Below are positions 24,101 through 35,467 of a DNA stretch of 64,000 nucleotides, piece by piece; positions within the stretch are counted from its first letter, which is position 1, and each line of letters opens with the position of its first letter. Origin of the DNA: Myrica gale. Taxonomy: Eukaryota > Streptophyta > Magnoliopsida > Fagales > Myricaceae. The stretch is from assembly GCA_963930655.1 (NCBI GenBank), contig OZ005609.1, forward strand, positions 16,999,001 to 17,063,000. The letters run 5' to 3'. The notes beneath the pieces are model-generated. The model was not told the DNA's origin and ran no database searches. It saw only the letters and a list, made by a program, of their open reading frames with translations. Made by a program: the position numbers and the translations under genes.

Positions 24101-25100
24101 GGAATGACACGCTGCATCGTTTCATGAACAAGCATGAATTTTAATCAAGCATGACATGACATGTGCATTGCATGAATTTTTTCAAGAAGAAAGTTTATGC
24201 AATGATTTTTATACTATGAGAAATTTTATGAAACGATAAGTTAAGTTAAGGGGCACTGGTCGGTACCGTACCATCAAGGTGGACTCCCAAACCGAAGGAC
24301 AAATGTGAGAAGGATGGGTGAATCCACGAGGCTGTGCAAACCACGCTGAAGGACAATGAGAAGGTGTGGTGCCTCCAAGGGTCATGTCTAGCCACTGAAG
24401 GACAAATGAGAAGGTGCGCTAGCTGACCGTATGTAAGGTCTCTAAGGGAATTCGGGGACGGTTCCGAAGGGAACGCACAACCCTGACTTCATGGGTTAAA
24501 TGGAGCGAGCCCACAAATAAAAGATATGAAATGATTATAAAAAGGCCAAGAGAGGCACAAGTACGAATAAGTGGTTTCAAGGGCCAAGGGCCAGTTTTAC
24601 AAGCAAGTACGAAAGAAAGAATTTAAAAGGGCCTGGGGCCAAAACTAAGCAAGAGCATATGCATAATTCACGACATGCATGTGCATCACTTATCAAGTTC
24701 TTTCTTTCATGATTAAGTGGGCATAAGTCAAGAGCATGTTTTAAGTTATGTCTTTCCCTTACTGAGTCTTTTTGACTCACGTTTTTAAAATTGTGTCATT
24801 CCAGATGCCTCAGGTGAAGAGAGTCAGGAGGACTACCTGACCTAGAAGTTCAAAAATTATGTTTCACACTTTTGATGATAGTGGCTTGATCGTCACTAGT
24901 TGGCTTTTTATATGTTATTTATGTCTTGTATGAAACCTTAATGAGAACCCTGATTATGTAAGTTTAGCTCGAATCCCTCGCGATCCTGTACGTTTCCGCC
25001 GTAATCAAGTAAAAAAAAATATAAGTAAGAACGCTGGAGCCATCCGGGGGATAGCTCGCGGCTGTCACGGTCCCTGCGGGATGTCGTTCGGGGCGTGACA
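21128..25100 (+). mobile_element. Solo giant LTR (copy a) of the Tekay-type family
   Basis: 3973 bp, TGTGAGACCCCG... to ...GGGGCGTGACA, with an exact 5-bp target duplication GTGAA (21123-21127 and 25101-25105). It has no internal region, so it is a solo LTR left by recombination between two LTRs. It holds the 12-bp inverted repeat CTGGAATGACAC/GTGTCATTCCAG (24099-24110/24793-24804), the hairpin at 24763-24779, hairpin modules near 24293-24415 and seven exact TGGCCGAA motifs. Confidence 0.92.
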
Positions 25101-25105
25101 GTGAA

Positions 25106-25890
25106 TCTGTGGATACATGTTGTGTTGTGGGTGTTTGATTTTTCAAAGCAAAAATGCAAATTTGAATAAGAGAGCATTTTGTTGGTTTTTCTATTGAAGT
25201 GGTCATCTGTAAATCTTCGATTCATTTGCTTTCAGTATGAATTTGTATAGCGATTTGTGAATTTGTGGTTGTGTATTCTTTTGTTTGAGAAATAAAAATG
25301 TAAAGGAGCAAGAAAAAAATAAGGGACATATAGAGGAATTTTCTCTTGCCCTCTCTCATTTCCACCGCTGGCAACAGCGCCGTCCAGTTCAGGAACAACA
25401 CCTGATTGGACCGGTGTGGTCCCAGTCGGCAGCAGCAGTGGTGCCGCATGGCCTAGAGGCCACGGGTTGCTGCTACAGCTGTGTACCCGTTGGGGTACAC
25501 GGGGTAGAGCCTTTTGGCTCCACACGGCCACCTCAGGTCGTGGCCGGGCAAGGCCAACGGTGGTAGCTACGCCGCTGGGCACTGCAGCCCCTACCTTGGG
25601 GCAAAACGGTGCCTAGGGCATAAGGATGCCCTGAGTCATCGGTTTGGGCCGGCGGGTAGGGCAACAATTGCCCTACCCGACCCAAGGCACAACCAGTTGG
25701 ACATTAAAAAAAGGCTTGTGGGCTGTAAGGGTCCAACGGGCTTGGCCTTAAAGGCTAGCTCGTGACCCTATGGGCGACCCATGTCTAGATTGGATCTGGG
25801 CTATAGGGGTGACCCAAGGGGTCCAGTCCTTAAGGGCAGCTGGGCCGGGTTATAACTTGTTCCATGTACTTTCTTGAGATGTTGTAAATG
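25106..25890 (+). other. Copia A leader, GC-rich part
   Basis: This continues the leader interrupted by the solo LTR. From about 25360 to 25850 it is strikingly GC-rich compared with the surroundings and has repeated 'GGGC..' and 'TTGGGCC'-like phrases and short inverted repeats (for example GTAGGGCAA with TTGCCCTAC near 25656-25675). The open frames here look like by-products of composition. It ends where Sirevirus integrase sequence begins. Confidence 0.5.
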
Positions 25891-26420
25891 TTTTGTACTC
25901 AACAACAACAAAGATAATTTGGGTAAGTTTGATGCCAAGGCGGATAATTGTATATATTTCTTGGATACTCAACTTCTAGTAAAGCCTTTCGTGTTTTTAA
26001 TAAGCCTACCTTGGTTGTAGAAGAATCAATTCATGTTGCTTTTGATGAATCTGACATACTTGTGAGAAAAGATGATGAGGATGTTGCAGATCTTAATAAA
26101 GAGGTGGAAAAGATTACAATTGACAAATACAAAGAAGACACTCTTGAGAAAGAGCAAGAACCTCAAGGGATTCAAGAAGAATCTCAACAAGATAAAGATG
26201 ATCTACCGAAATCATGGAAATACATGAAAGTCATCCTCTTCAGCAAATCATTGGTAATGTGGAGAAAGGGGTAAGCACTCGCTCTTCTTTAAATCAAGCT
26301 AATAATTTTGTTTTACTTTCACAACTTGAGCCTAAAAATTTTCTTGAGGCTAAAGATTATGAAAGTTGGATCCATGTCATGGAAGATGAATTGAAACAAT
26401 TTGAGAGAAACCATATATGA
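25890..26420 (+). pseudogene. pol: Sirevirus integrase C-terminus and connector
   Basis: Opens with NLGKFDAKAD, then YFLGYSTSSKAFRVFNK and the acidic connector (DESDILVRKDDEDVADLNKE) that precedes RT in copia polyproteins. Downstream frames hold SQLEPKNFLEAKDYESWIHV, the usual entry to RT. Upstream integrase is missing. Broken. Confidence 0.75.
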
Positions 26421-26606
26421 CATCTAGTTCCTAGACCCAAGGATTATCAAATTATTGGTACAAAATGGGTTTTTAAAAACAAAATTGATGAATATGGGGT
26501 TGTTGTACGGAACAAAGCAAGATTAGTAGCCCAAGGTTGTAATCAAGAAGAATGAATAGATTTTGATGAAACTTTTGCACATGTTGCCCGTTTAGAATCA
26601 ATTCGT

Positions 26607-27857
26607 ATGTTACTTGTTTTTGCTTGCTTCATGGATTTTAAACTCTTTCAAATGGATGTAAAAAATGCCTTTTTGAATGGATTCCTCTCTGAGGAAGTAT
26701 ATGTTGAGCAACCACCAGGTTTTGAAAATGAAAATCTTTCTAAACATGTGTATAAGCTCACAAAAGCACTTTATGGTTTGAAACAAGTACCTCGGGCATG
26801 GTATGAAAGGTTGAGCTCATTTCTCATTGAAAATGGTTTTTCACGAAGCAAAATTGATATTACACTTTTTACTAAAGAAAAAGACAATGATTTGTTGATT
26901 GTTCAAATTTATGTTGATGATATCATTTTCGGATCAACTAATGAATTCTTGTGTCAAGAGTTCTCACAAGTAATGCAAGGTGAATTTGAGATGAGCCTCA
27001 TGGGAGAATTGAACTATTTCCTTGGACTTCAAATCAAACAAAGCAATGAGGGGATCTTCATCAACAAAGCAAAGTATACAAAAGATCTTCTCAAGCGATT
27101 ATCTATGGAAAATTCAAAACCAATGAACACACCTATGAGTCCATCAACAAAGATGGAAAAAGATGAAAAAGGTAAGGATGTGGACCAAACCAAATACCGA
27201 GGTATGATTGGATCCTTACTCTATCTTACAGCTAGTAGATCAGACATAATGTTTAGTGTTTACATGTTTGCTAGATATCAATCATGTCCTAAGGAAACTC
27301 ATCTCTTTGCGGTTAAAAGAATTTTTAGATATCTTGTTGGAACTCAAAATCTTGGATTGTTCTATTCTAAAAGTTTTGAATTTAATTTACTAGGATACTC
27401 GGATGCGGACTATGCTGGTTGTAAAATTGATAGAAAAAGTACTAGTGGTGCTTGCCAATTCCTTGGCCCCTCACTAGTCTCTTGGTGTTGCAAGAAACAA
27501 AACTTTGTAGCTCTATCAACTACGGAAGCCGAGTATATTAATGTGAGCAATTGTTGTGCACAAGTTTTATGGATGAAACAACAACTAGAAGATTTTAATC
27601 TTCATTACTCTCTCATCCCAACAAAGTGTGACAACACTAGTGCTATAAACCTTACTAAAAATCCAATTCAGCACTCTAGGACAAAACACATTGAGATAAA
27701 GCATTACTTTATTCGTGATCATACTCAAAGAGGGGATATAGTTATTGAGTTCGTAAATACCGACCTTCAATTGGCGAACATTTTCACAAAACCCTTTAAT
27801 GAGGATAGATTTTGTTCTATTCGACAAGAGATAGGAATGAGATTTCCTTTGGATTAA
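26607..27857 (+). pseudogene. pol: Sirevirus reverse transcriptase and RNase H
   Basis: 416 residues open. Near the N-terminus is FQMDVKNAFLNGFLSEEVYV, then YKLTKALYGLKQVPRAWYER and the YVDD box in IVQIYVDDIIFGSTN at about residue 105. The RNase H part has GYSDADYAGCKIDRKSTSG and VALSTTEAEYINVSNCCAQ, and the C-terminus has TKHIEIKHYFIRDHTQRGDI. The fragment covers most of RT plus RNase H, but the element lacks everything upstream, so it is a relic. The DNA is plainly Sirevirus/copia, not host. Confidence 0.85.
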
Positions 27858-27979
27858 TGTGATGATATATGCTTGTTTTGATTATTCTTCTTTGATTGCT
27901 TAGAACATGGCTTGATCAATATGCTAAAGTGCTTCATGATAGTATAATTTCAATTGCTATTCGTTGAAAATTCTTTGAA

Positions 27980-28205
27980 GAAATTTTCTTTGAAAATGAT
28001 GTGTCAACACATGGTAATCCAAGTGTCAACACTTCTGGTTTCCATGGCGTTTTGCACCAAGGAAGTATGTGTCGACACTTATGAGTCAATGTGTCAACAC
28101 ATTAGCTTCAATTCTTGAGCTTCTTCAAAATTTGTTCCCAGGTACATGTGCAATGTGCCGACACATTGATACAATGTGTCGACACATATATCGGGCACAG
28201 TGTTT
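27980..28205 (+). repeat. Palindrome cluster (TGTGTCAACACA / TGTGTCGACACA type)
   Basis: Between pol and the envelope-like ORF at least six variants of TGTGTCRACACA occur within 225 bases (near 28001, 28023, 28068, 28091, 28153 and 28175). The same motif clusters in the LTR of the same element (39062-39290). Confidence 0.65.
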
Positions 28206-28396
28206 TAAAAAAATGGGTGACCGCATGCTGTATTAAGTGTCATAGGGCAAGGGTCAGTACATTTCCCCCCTTTCATTTCGCAGACCTCTCTCTCTCATCC
28301 AAGTAGTGCTGATTTCCTTCTTCCCCACGAAATTTTCTCACCGACCGGCCTCCTCTCAAAACCTTACCGCCGACAACACCCCCTGCTCTTGCCGAG

Positions 28397-29170
28397 ATGT
28401 CCTCCAGTCACCCCAAGCGCTCCAAACATCAGACACCATCTTCGGCCAGTTCCCGAGCACGGAAGAAAGGGAAAAATGTGGAGGAAGTCATGCCCTCTAC
28501 CGAAGCCTACATCTACAGGTCAGGTCTTTGTAAAAATAGATTTCTACAAGATTTTAGGGCTAGGAAGGTTATTGCTGGTAGATGGGCTGATTTCAAATGG
28601 TTCAATGAAAATGAGTTTGATTTTAAAGACATGTTTAAATATCAAGGATGAGGAGTTTTTGTGAATTTGAAGGTGGATTGCTATGTTTATCTTGTGAAAT
28701 TGGTATATGCTAATCTTCAACACACAACATCCGAATCAGTCACAAGTTATGTGAATGGGAAAATTTTGGACTTGTCTGCAACTTCTCTAAATAACGTGAT
28801 TGATGCTCTCAATAGGGGAAAGAAGTTCATTGATGCCTATACTTGAATGGGAATGGCAGAGGTAGAACCTCTAAATATACTTAGGGTTGTGTTGGATAAT
28901 TCAACCCTAATCAAAGTGTTTAAACCAACTGTCCGTGACTTGACAATTCATAGACGGATTTTACATCACATGGTGTACCATGTCATTTTACCAAGGACTG
29001 GTAAATTTGAGCACTTTACCTTTTTGGAGTTGTTTATAATGTACTGTTTAATCACCCGTACTCCAATGAACCTTGGCCATTTGATTAATCATATAAAGGT
29101 CGTCTCTGAAAAGAAAAGGCAAGGACTGCCTTATGGGATATTTTTCACCCATCTATTTCATGCTTTTGAT
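28397..29170 (+). pseudogene. Sirevirus envelope-like ORF, first part
   Basis: Frames with SSSHPKRSKHQTPSSASSRA and, further on, FKPTVRDLTIHRRILHHMVY and TFLELFIMYCLITRTPMN match the protein family often annotated as plant retrotransposon envelope-like or 'putative plant transposon protein', which sits after pol in Sireviruses. No signal peptide is evident. It is interrupted at 29185 by giant LTR copy e. Broken. Confidence 0.65.
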
Positions 29171-30699
29171 ATAGAAGTATCTATTGTCACACCCCAAACG
29201 TTATCCCATAGGGCCAATGACAGTCGCGAGCAATCCCGAGGGAAAGCCCCATCGAACTTAACCATACATACAGCGGAATAGAATCGAGAGAGACGGGCCA
29301 AAAAACTCATCATGACTTAACTTCATAATAGACTTCAAAAGACGAGTAGTTTCTTAATTACATCTCATATAACTATACATTTCTTAAGTGACAGATCACA
29401 AAGATCAAATCACAACAAAATACATAAAGGTCTTCTCTCTCAAGACATGTAGTCTTCCTGACTTCCTTCACGTTAAACATCTGGAATGATACATTTTTGA
29501 AAACTGTGAGTCAAAAGACTCAGTAAGGGAAAACGTAAACTTATAAACATGAGCTTATGACATGAACATGAAAAATCATGAGTAAACGTAAATCTTGATG
29601 TGCATGCATGCTTAATGGGCATGCACATGCTCTTGAACTTGAAAACATGTTCTTGTACTTAAAATGACACATGGTCCTTGAAAAGTATTCTTCTCTTGAC
29701 TTATGGGCTACATATGCTCCATTTACCCACGAAGTCAGGTTGTGCATTCTCGTTGGAACTGTCCCCTATTTCCCTAGGAGACATTACATCTGGTTGAGCT
29801 AGTCCACCTTCTCGCATTCGTCCTTCAATGTGGCTAGACACGACCCTTGGAGGTCCACACCGTCTCGCATTCGTCCTTCAGTGTGGTTGCACTTACCTCT
29901 AGGATCATCCATCCTTCTTACCTCTAGGATCATCCATCCTTCTCGCATTCGTCCTTCGGTATGGGTGTCCTTCTTGATGGTACGGTACCGACCAGAGCCC
30001 CTTAACTTTTACATATTCATTTACATAAAAACCTCTTTTAGAAATATGCAAATGCTCGTGTCATGTCATGCTTGCTTATGATGTCATGCTGTGTACCATT
30101 CCAGTTTTCGTAAAAATGTAAGTTTCTACTTACATCCACTTACCTTGCTTCTCTTGATATTCGAATGGTGCTTCGCCTACAAGCGAGTTATATACGTTAC
30201 ATAATGTTTAGAGAACTAATCAAACAAACATACAAATACTTATATATGTTCTCAATTTTCTAAAGGTACATATCTATGAAATATGATTTCATTTACAAAA
30301 TATTACTTTAACTAGTTTTCATAAAACAATTTGAAGAAAAGCGATCAAACATAAGCATCAACCATCTCCAATAAGGTTGCTAAGGGACCACTATGCAATT
30401 CACTTAATATCGAGTAAGTACACTGATTCTTCCCATTGACATCATAGATTTCAAGCCTATTCATGAAATTCAGCAACAACATCTCATGCTAACTGTCTCA
30501 AGCCAAATCAGCAACCTACCGTACGTCTAGCTTAATATCTCTTATTCAATACCTTACATCATACCATGCCTGGACTAATGTCTATCGAATTCCCACCATC
30601 CTAACCTCAATAAACTTCTTAACTAGGTTTGGTTAACTAGCCTCAATGATGGGGTTTCACATGTCTTCAATAGGAACTCAAATTCAACATATCTAAAAT

Positions 30700-30827
30700 T
30701 TACAGCTCCCGCTCGAGCGCCTGTCGAGCACCAGTCGAGCGCCAAGTCTCTGTCCAATTTTTATCTAGCCTCGCTAGAGCGGCAGTTGAGCGCTATGAAT
30801 CTGTATGAAATCTTCCAAGGCCGCTCG
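30700..30827. repeat. CTCGAG palindrome cluster in LTR copy e (left half)
   Basis: CCGCTCGAGCGCC, CTGTCGAGCACC, AGTCGAGCGCC and looser variants lie within about 125 bases. The cluster resumes at 35468-35560 beyond the nested LTR d, with CCGCTCGAGCGTG and GATCGAGCGTG. It is similar to the cluster at 18150-18330. Confidence 0.6.
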
Positions 30828-33800
30828 TGTCACGCCCCGAACGCCATCCCGCAGGGACCGTGACAGCCGCGAGCATTCCCCGGGAACACTCCAGCGTTCT
30901 TACTTACATTAACTCTTACAGCGGAATTTTTTTTTACACACATAGGATGGCTCACTCAGGATCCACATGTTGGCTGAGATACAAGCTCAATGATCACAAC
31001 CTCTCGGTATACGCATCAAAATTCAGAAAAGTCTATACATTGCATCTTGTTCACAAACTTATACAAAACGTACTAGGGCAACATACTGTCACTCAATCAA
31101 AACTAGCACTCACTAGTGCTACCTCGAAGTTCACCAACTCCGGCTCCAATTCCCAAACTTCCAGGATTTCTACGTGAGATACTCCTCTGCTTCCCAGTTA
31201 TCTTGTGGATCTGGAATGATACGATTTAAAAGCTATGAGTCGAAAGACTCAGTAAGGAACAACAGTTTAAATCATGAACTTTGGTAAAACATGGCTTTAA
31301 AAACATACATACTTCAATACACTGTAGAGTTAAGAAAAGAAATGCATAACTGTAAGTCATGAGATAGTGCATAAAAACCATGATGCATATGCATGCTCCG
31401 TGATGCACATGTCATGCACTAAAATCTCTTGCCACTCTTGGCCTTTTCCAATGCATTTCAAATCTCGAAATTGGCCCCAGGCCCTTGAAAATATTTCTTT
31501 CATAACTTGTACTTGAAATTGGCCCCAGGCCCTTGAAAATCTCTTATTCATACTTGTGGGCTTATTCGCTCCATTTAATCCCCCTGAAGTCCGGGTTGTG
31601 CTGTTCCCATCGGAACTGTCCCCTATTTCCCTTGGAGACCTTACATACGGTCAAGCTAGCACACCTTCTCGCATTCGTCCTTCAGTGGCTAGACATGACC
31701 CTTGGAGGTGCCACACCTTCTCGAGCAATGTTCCTCGGTGTGGTTGCACATACGTCACGGACTAACCCATCCTTCACGAACAACGTCCCTCGGTATGGGC
31801 GTCCATCCATCCATCCTTCACGAACAACGTCCCTCGGCATGGATGTCGAACCTCACTTAACTTGGTACGGGTTCAACCAAAACCTCCGGGCTTAATCATA
31901 ACATAAATTCTCTTTCATTTGTATAAAACAACTTTTCATGTTTCTGTGAAATGAACATGTCATGCCACTCTTGAAGACATCGTAATTTCATTTGCATCAA
32001 AACGTCTCTTATGCGTTCATGCAAATGATCATGCTATGACATGTTCGAAACATCATGCGTACTTGAAACATTCTATATGCACAATACATGTCACTTGTAT
32101 TAAAAACATCTTGCCATGCACAATAAAACATGCAGTGTATCATTCCAGTTTTCATAAAGTGTAAGATTCACTTACAGTACTCCTTGCAATCTTCTCGGTT
32201 CTCACTTGGCTCTTTGCCTACAAAGAATAGGTTTCTTTCTCAATATACTGAGTATCAGATAAAGAATATCGATACGCTTCGGTTCTATGAACTGTTTAAG
32301 GAAACCTAATGTTGATGGTGTCGTCACATAGGACCAGGGTGTCGACACATCGCACGACTTCTCTGCTTGTCCACTTCTTAACCTTATACTTCCATCAATC
32401 ACGATGGTTCCCAACAGAGCATACAACGTATCATATACCATCTTAGTTTCAAAGTTCATATCTGAAACTTTACATGAAATTATACATTAACTTTTTAATA
32501 CTACAAATCTCTCGACCACTCAAATCCTCATTCATTCCTCCAATTTCAGCTACTGATTAAAGCTTAGATTATCTAATCACTTATCTCTATTGTAATTTAT
32601 TTCCATTCTTACTTAGAACTCTAATCAGCAAGCTAATCGTACTAAGATTCAAGTTTAACTATTTCCTTCATTTCGTGCATTAAGATTAATCGTTTCTAAA
32701 TTCATCACTTCTCATGCCTGATTGACCTGTTTACATTCTTCTATTTCATATTCGCATAGTATAGTTAAGGCTTCTACTATCCTTACAACTTGACTTTCGT
32801 TTTGTCTCATAAGGTTCGGTCAGCACCTAATTATCTTACTTGCAATTTCCATTCATAGCTTTGATACCATTAGACTTTGTTATTCTTACTAACTAATGCC
32901 ACCCGAACCATTGAACCACATCATTCATGAGTTTATTTATGTGTAAGACGACTTATAACATAAGACCTAGGTTTGATCATTCGGCCAAAATCTTGATTCC
33001 CCAAAGTACTTGTAACAAACTGTCCTTCGATACGTGTAAGGTTGCTGTTTTCACCTTCTTCGTGTTCAATTCGGTTAAATCTTTACCTGAATAAATCACT
33101 AACCTCAACCATTAACAACCCTTGGCTTGGATATTAAACCTATCAACCCGAGACATTAACCTTGATTTGGGTTTGTATTTTCTCCTGATGTGATCAAGGT
33201 TCTCTTGCTATCCATATCCTTACCATTACACTTCACTTGCATTCAATAAATTTCGGACAAAGCTCATTCATCCCAATTGCATCCTTAATTCATGCTTAAC
33301 ATCACAAGGCTTGTTAATCCTTTTAACTCGATCCTCTAAGCCTTAACATCTTTTAATCCGTTTGGCCACAACCCTAACTTTATCTATTCATCAAAAGCAA
33401 ACATAATTTCCAATTGTTACAAGCTTGCAATTCGGGTTTCTTTTCCTCATGACATTCGGCCAACACCAATTTTATGTGTTCTTTAATTACAACTTCATCT
33501 CCAATGGTGATCCCATCCTCCATTCAACAATTTCACAACCTAGGATCTAAAATCAAGACACAAACACAAGATATCACACATTGTATCATTCGGTCAACAC
33601 CAAAATATCACAACACAACTAGATTTTTCTTCGGTTCTTTTGCTTTGCATGCATCCTTCACATTTCATGGTAAATTTTCATGCATAAGGTTACTAAACTT
33701 ACACACATCATGGCCAATAATCAGATCTACACTTGAACAACATTATATTTGAAGATCTAGGGCATACCATATTCGACCATCATCCAAATAACACAACCCT

Positions 33801-35467
33801 TCATGTTAAAAAAATCACAACATGCATATCCTTTGCATTTTATAACCTAACTTGCATGCATTAATCCCATACCTTCATCATATCCAACCAACATGACCAG
33901 ATCTATACCTTAGACACATCAACAACCATAGATCTAGGGAATATCCAACTTATAACCAACCAAACAATACACATGTTTAGATCTAAGCTTCATCTAACAT
34001 ACATTGTTCATTTCTTGTATTTCCTTAACATTCAAACTTAGATCTCAAGCATACATGGCCAGATCTAACGTTTACACATAACCTAGGGTTTCTAAGTTCA
34101 AGATCCAACAACATCAAGTCACAAATGTCAAGATCCAACCACAAAGAGTTCGGCCAACAAGGAAAAATGGTGAGATTCGGACTTTACCTTGTTGTCTCCT
34201 TGCTTTCCCTTCCTTTTTCCTTGCAAGACCTCTCCTTTTCTTTACCTCCTTCTTCTTCTTCCTTCTTCTCCTTCCTCTCTCACAAGTTCCCTCTTGGTTC
34301 AAGCTCAAAACCTCACTTCTTGGTTCAAAACTTTCGGTTCACCCTTGATTCTCTCCTCCTCTCCCTTTCTCTCTTTAGCTTTGTGTTTCTCTTGTCTTGG
34401 CTTTGTGTTGGTCGACCAAAATGACTCAAATAAAGTGAAGTGACACAAATAAAGTGAAAAGGGAGTGTGATGGGTGTGAAATGAAAAGCCAAAAAGTAAG
34501 GGAGCATGAACTTGGCCTTAGGTTTGGTCAAAGGGGAGATTTTTCTTCCAAATTTGCTTGCATCCAATTGTCACATCTTGTCCCCTTGTCTCCCTTGGTT
34601 TAGAACTAGTCTAGTTCACTTGGTTGAAATCCAACTAAATGGGTTCATGGTTACTTAATGGGCTTGCTAATCCAACATCATAATTCAAGGCCCATTAGGC
34701 TAAACCTTAATTCCAATCACAAGCCCAATAACACCAATCCTTATAGTTAGGCCCAATATCAAGAATCATTGAAACTAGGCCCATGACCTAAGTCCTTAAA
34801 GCCCAACAGAATTTAATGGTAGCCCATCATCATAGTTTAAAGCCCAATATAATTAGGCAGCCCATTATCATTGGTCCAAGGCCCAACATCACAAGCTTAA
34901 ATTCTAATTCATAAGCCCAAAGGCTAAGGCCCAACAACTTAAATCCTTAGGCCCATCATTATGAATTTCATGGCAGCCCAATACCATGACTTTAAAGCCT
35001 ATTTTCATGATTATTTTAAAGCCCATTATCATAAATTTAAAGGCCCAATATCCACTTAATATTCTAAATCTTATAGCAGCCCAATATCACAATCCAAAGG
35101 GCCCACTATCTCAAATATTAGGGCAGCCCATAAACAAAATTTCAATGGCCCAATTACACCTAATATTCGGCCAAGTAGGAGTAGCCCATCATCAGCCCAT
35201 TGCCTTAGGTTTTAAAGCCGAACATAAAATTCTTAGCAGCCCAATAACATCATCCATAAGATAATCCTTCTAAAATAATCAAGGATATTGAAAAGAAATA
35301 AAAATTCAGCAACTTAAAGTTGGCTACCTTAAAATTTAAACCTCATCCATTGAAATTCCATAATGCTCATTAAATTTAGATCATACCATGGCCTCCATTA
35401 ATTCAAAACAAATCACCAAATCCTTAAGCTTACAACGGAGTACGTACTGATTTTTCGGGGTCTCACA
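30828..35467 (-). mobile_element. Solo giant LTR (copy d), nested in copy e
   Basis: 4640 bp, minus strand, with an exact target duplication GCTCG (30823-30827 and 35468-35472). The target lies in the CTCGAG palindrome cluster of copy e. It has the inverted repeat CTGGAATGATAC/GTATCATTCCAG (31211-31222/32137-32148) and a hairpin (about 31236-31250). Its hairpin modules mix the sequence types of copies a/e and c. It also carries a dense GCCCA-repeat tract (34677-35250) that I did not find in copy a. Confidence 0.9.
34677..35250. repeat. Dense GCCCA/TGGGC motif tract in LTR copy d
   Basis: More than twenty GGCCCA or AGCCCA words, often followed by ATATC, ATCAT or AACA, occur in about 575 bases, spaced 15-40 bases apart and all on the same strand. 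TGGGCC/TGGGCT is the known 'site II' word bound by class I TCP factors in plants; whether it acts as such here is unknown. Confidence 0.6.

Noticed and set aside
25285-25765. Overlapping open frames in the GC-rich island as a gene
   Set aside because: Open frames on both strands are expected from the base composition, no domain is visible, and position fits a copia leader.
34125-34443. Overlapping open frames rich in Leu/Ser and their Lys/Arg-rich reverse as a host gene
   Set aside because: They come from a CT-rich tract inside giant LTR copy d, lack any domain and have no matching frame in the other LTR copies.
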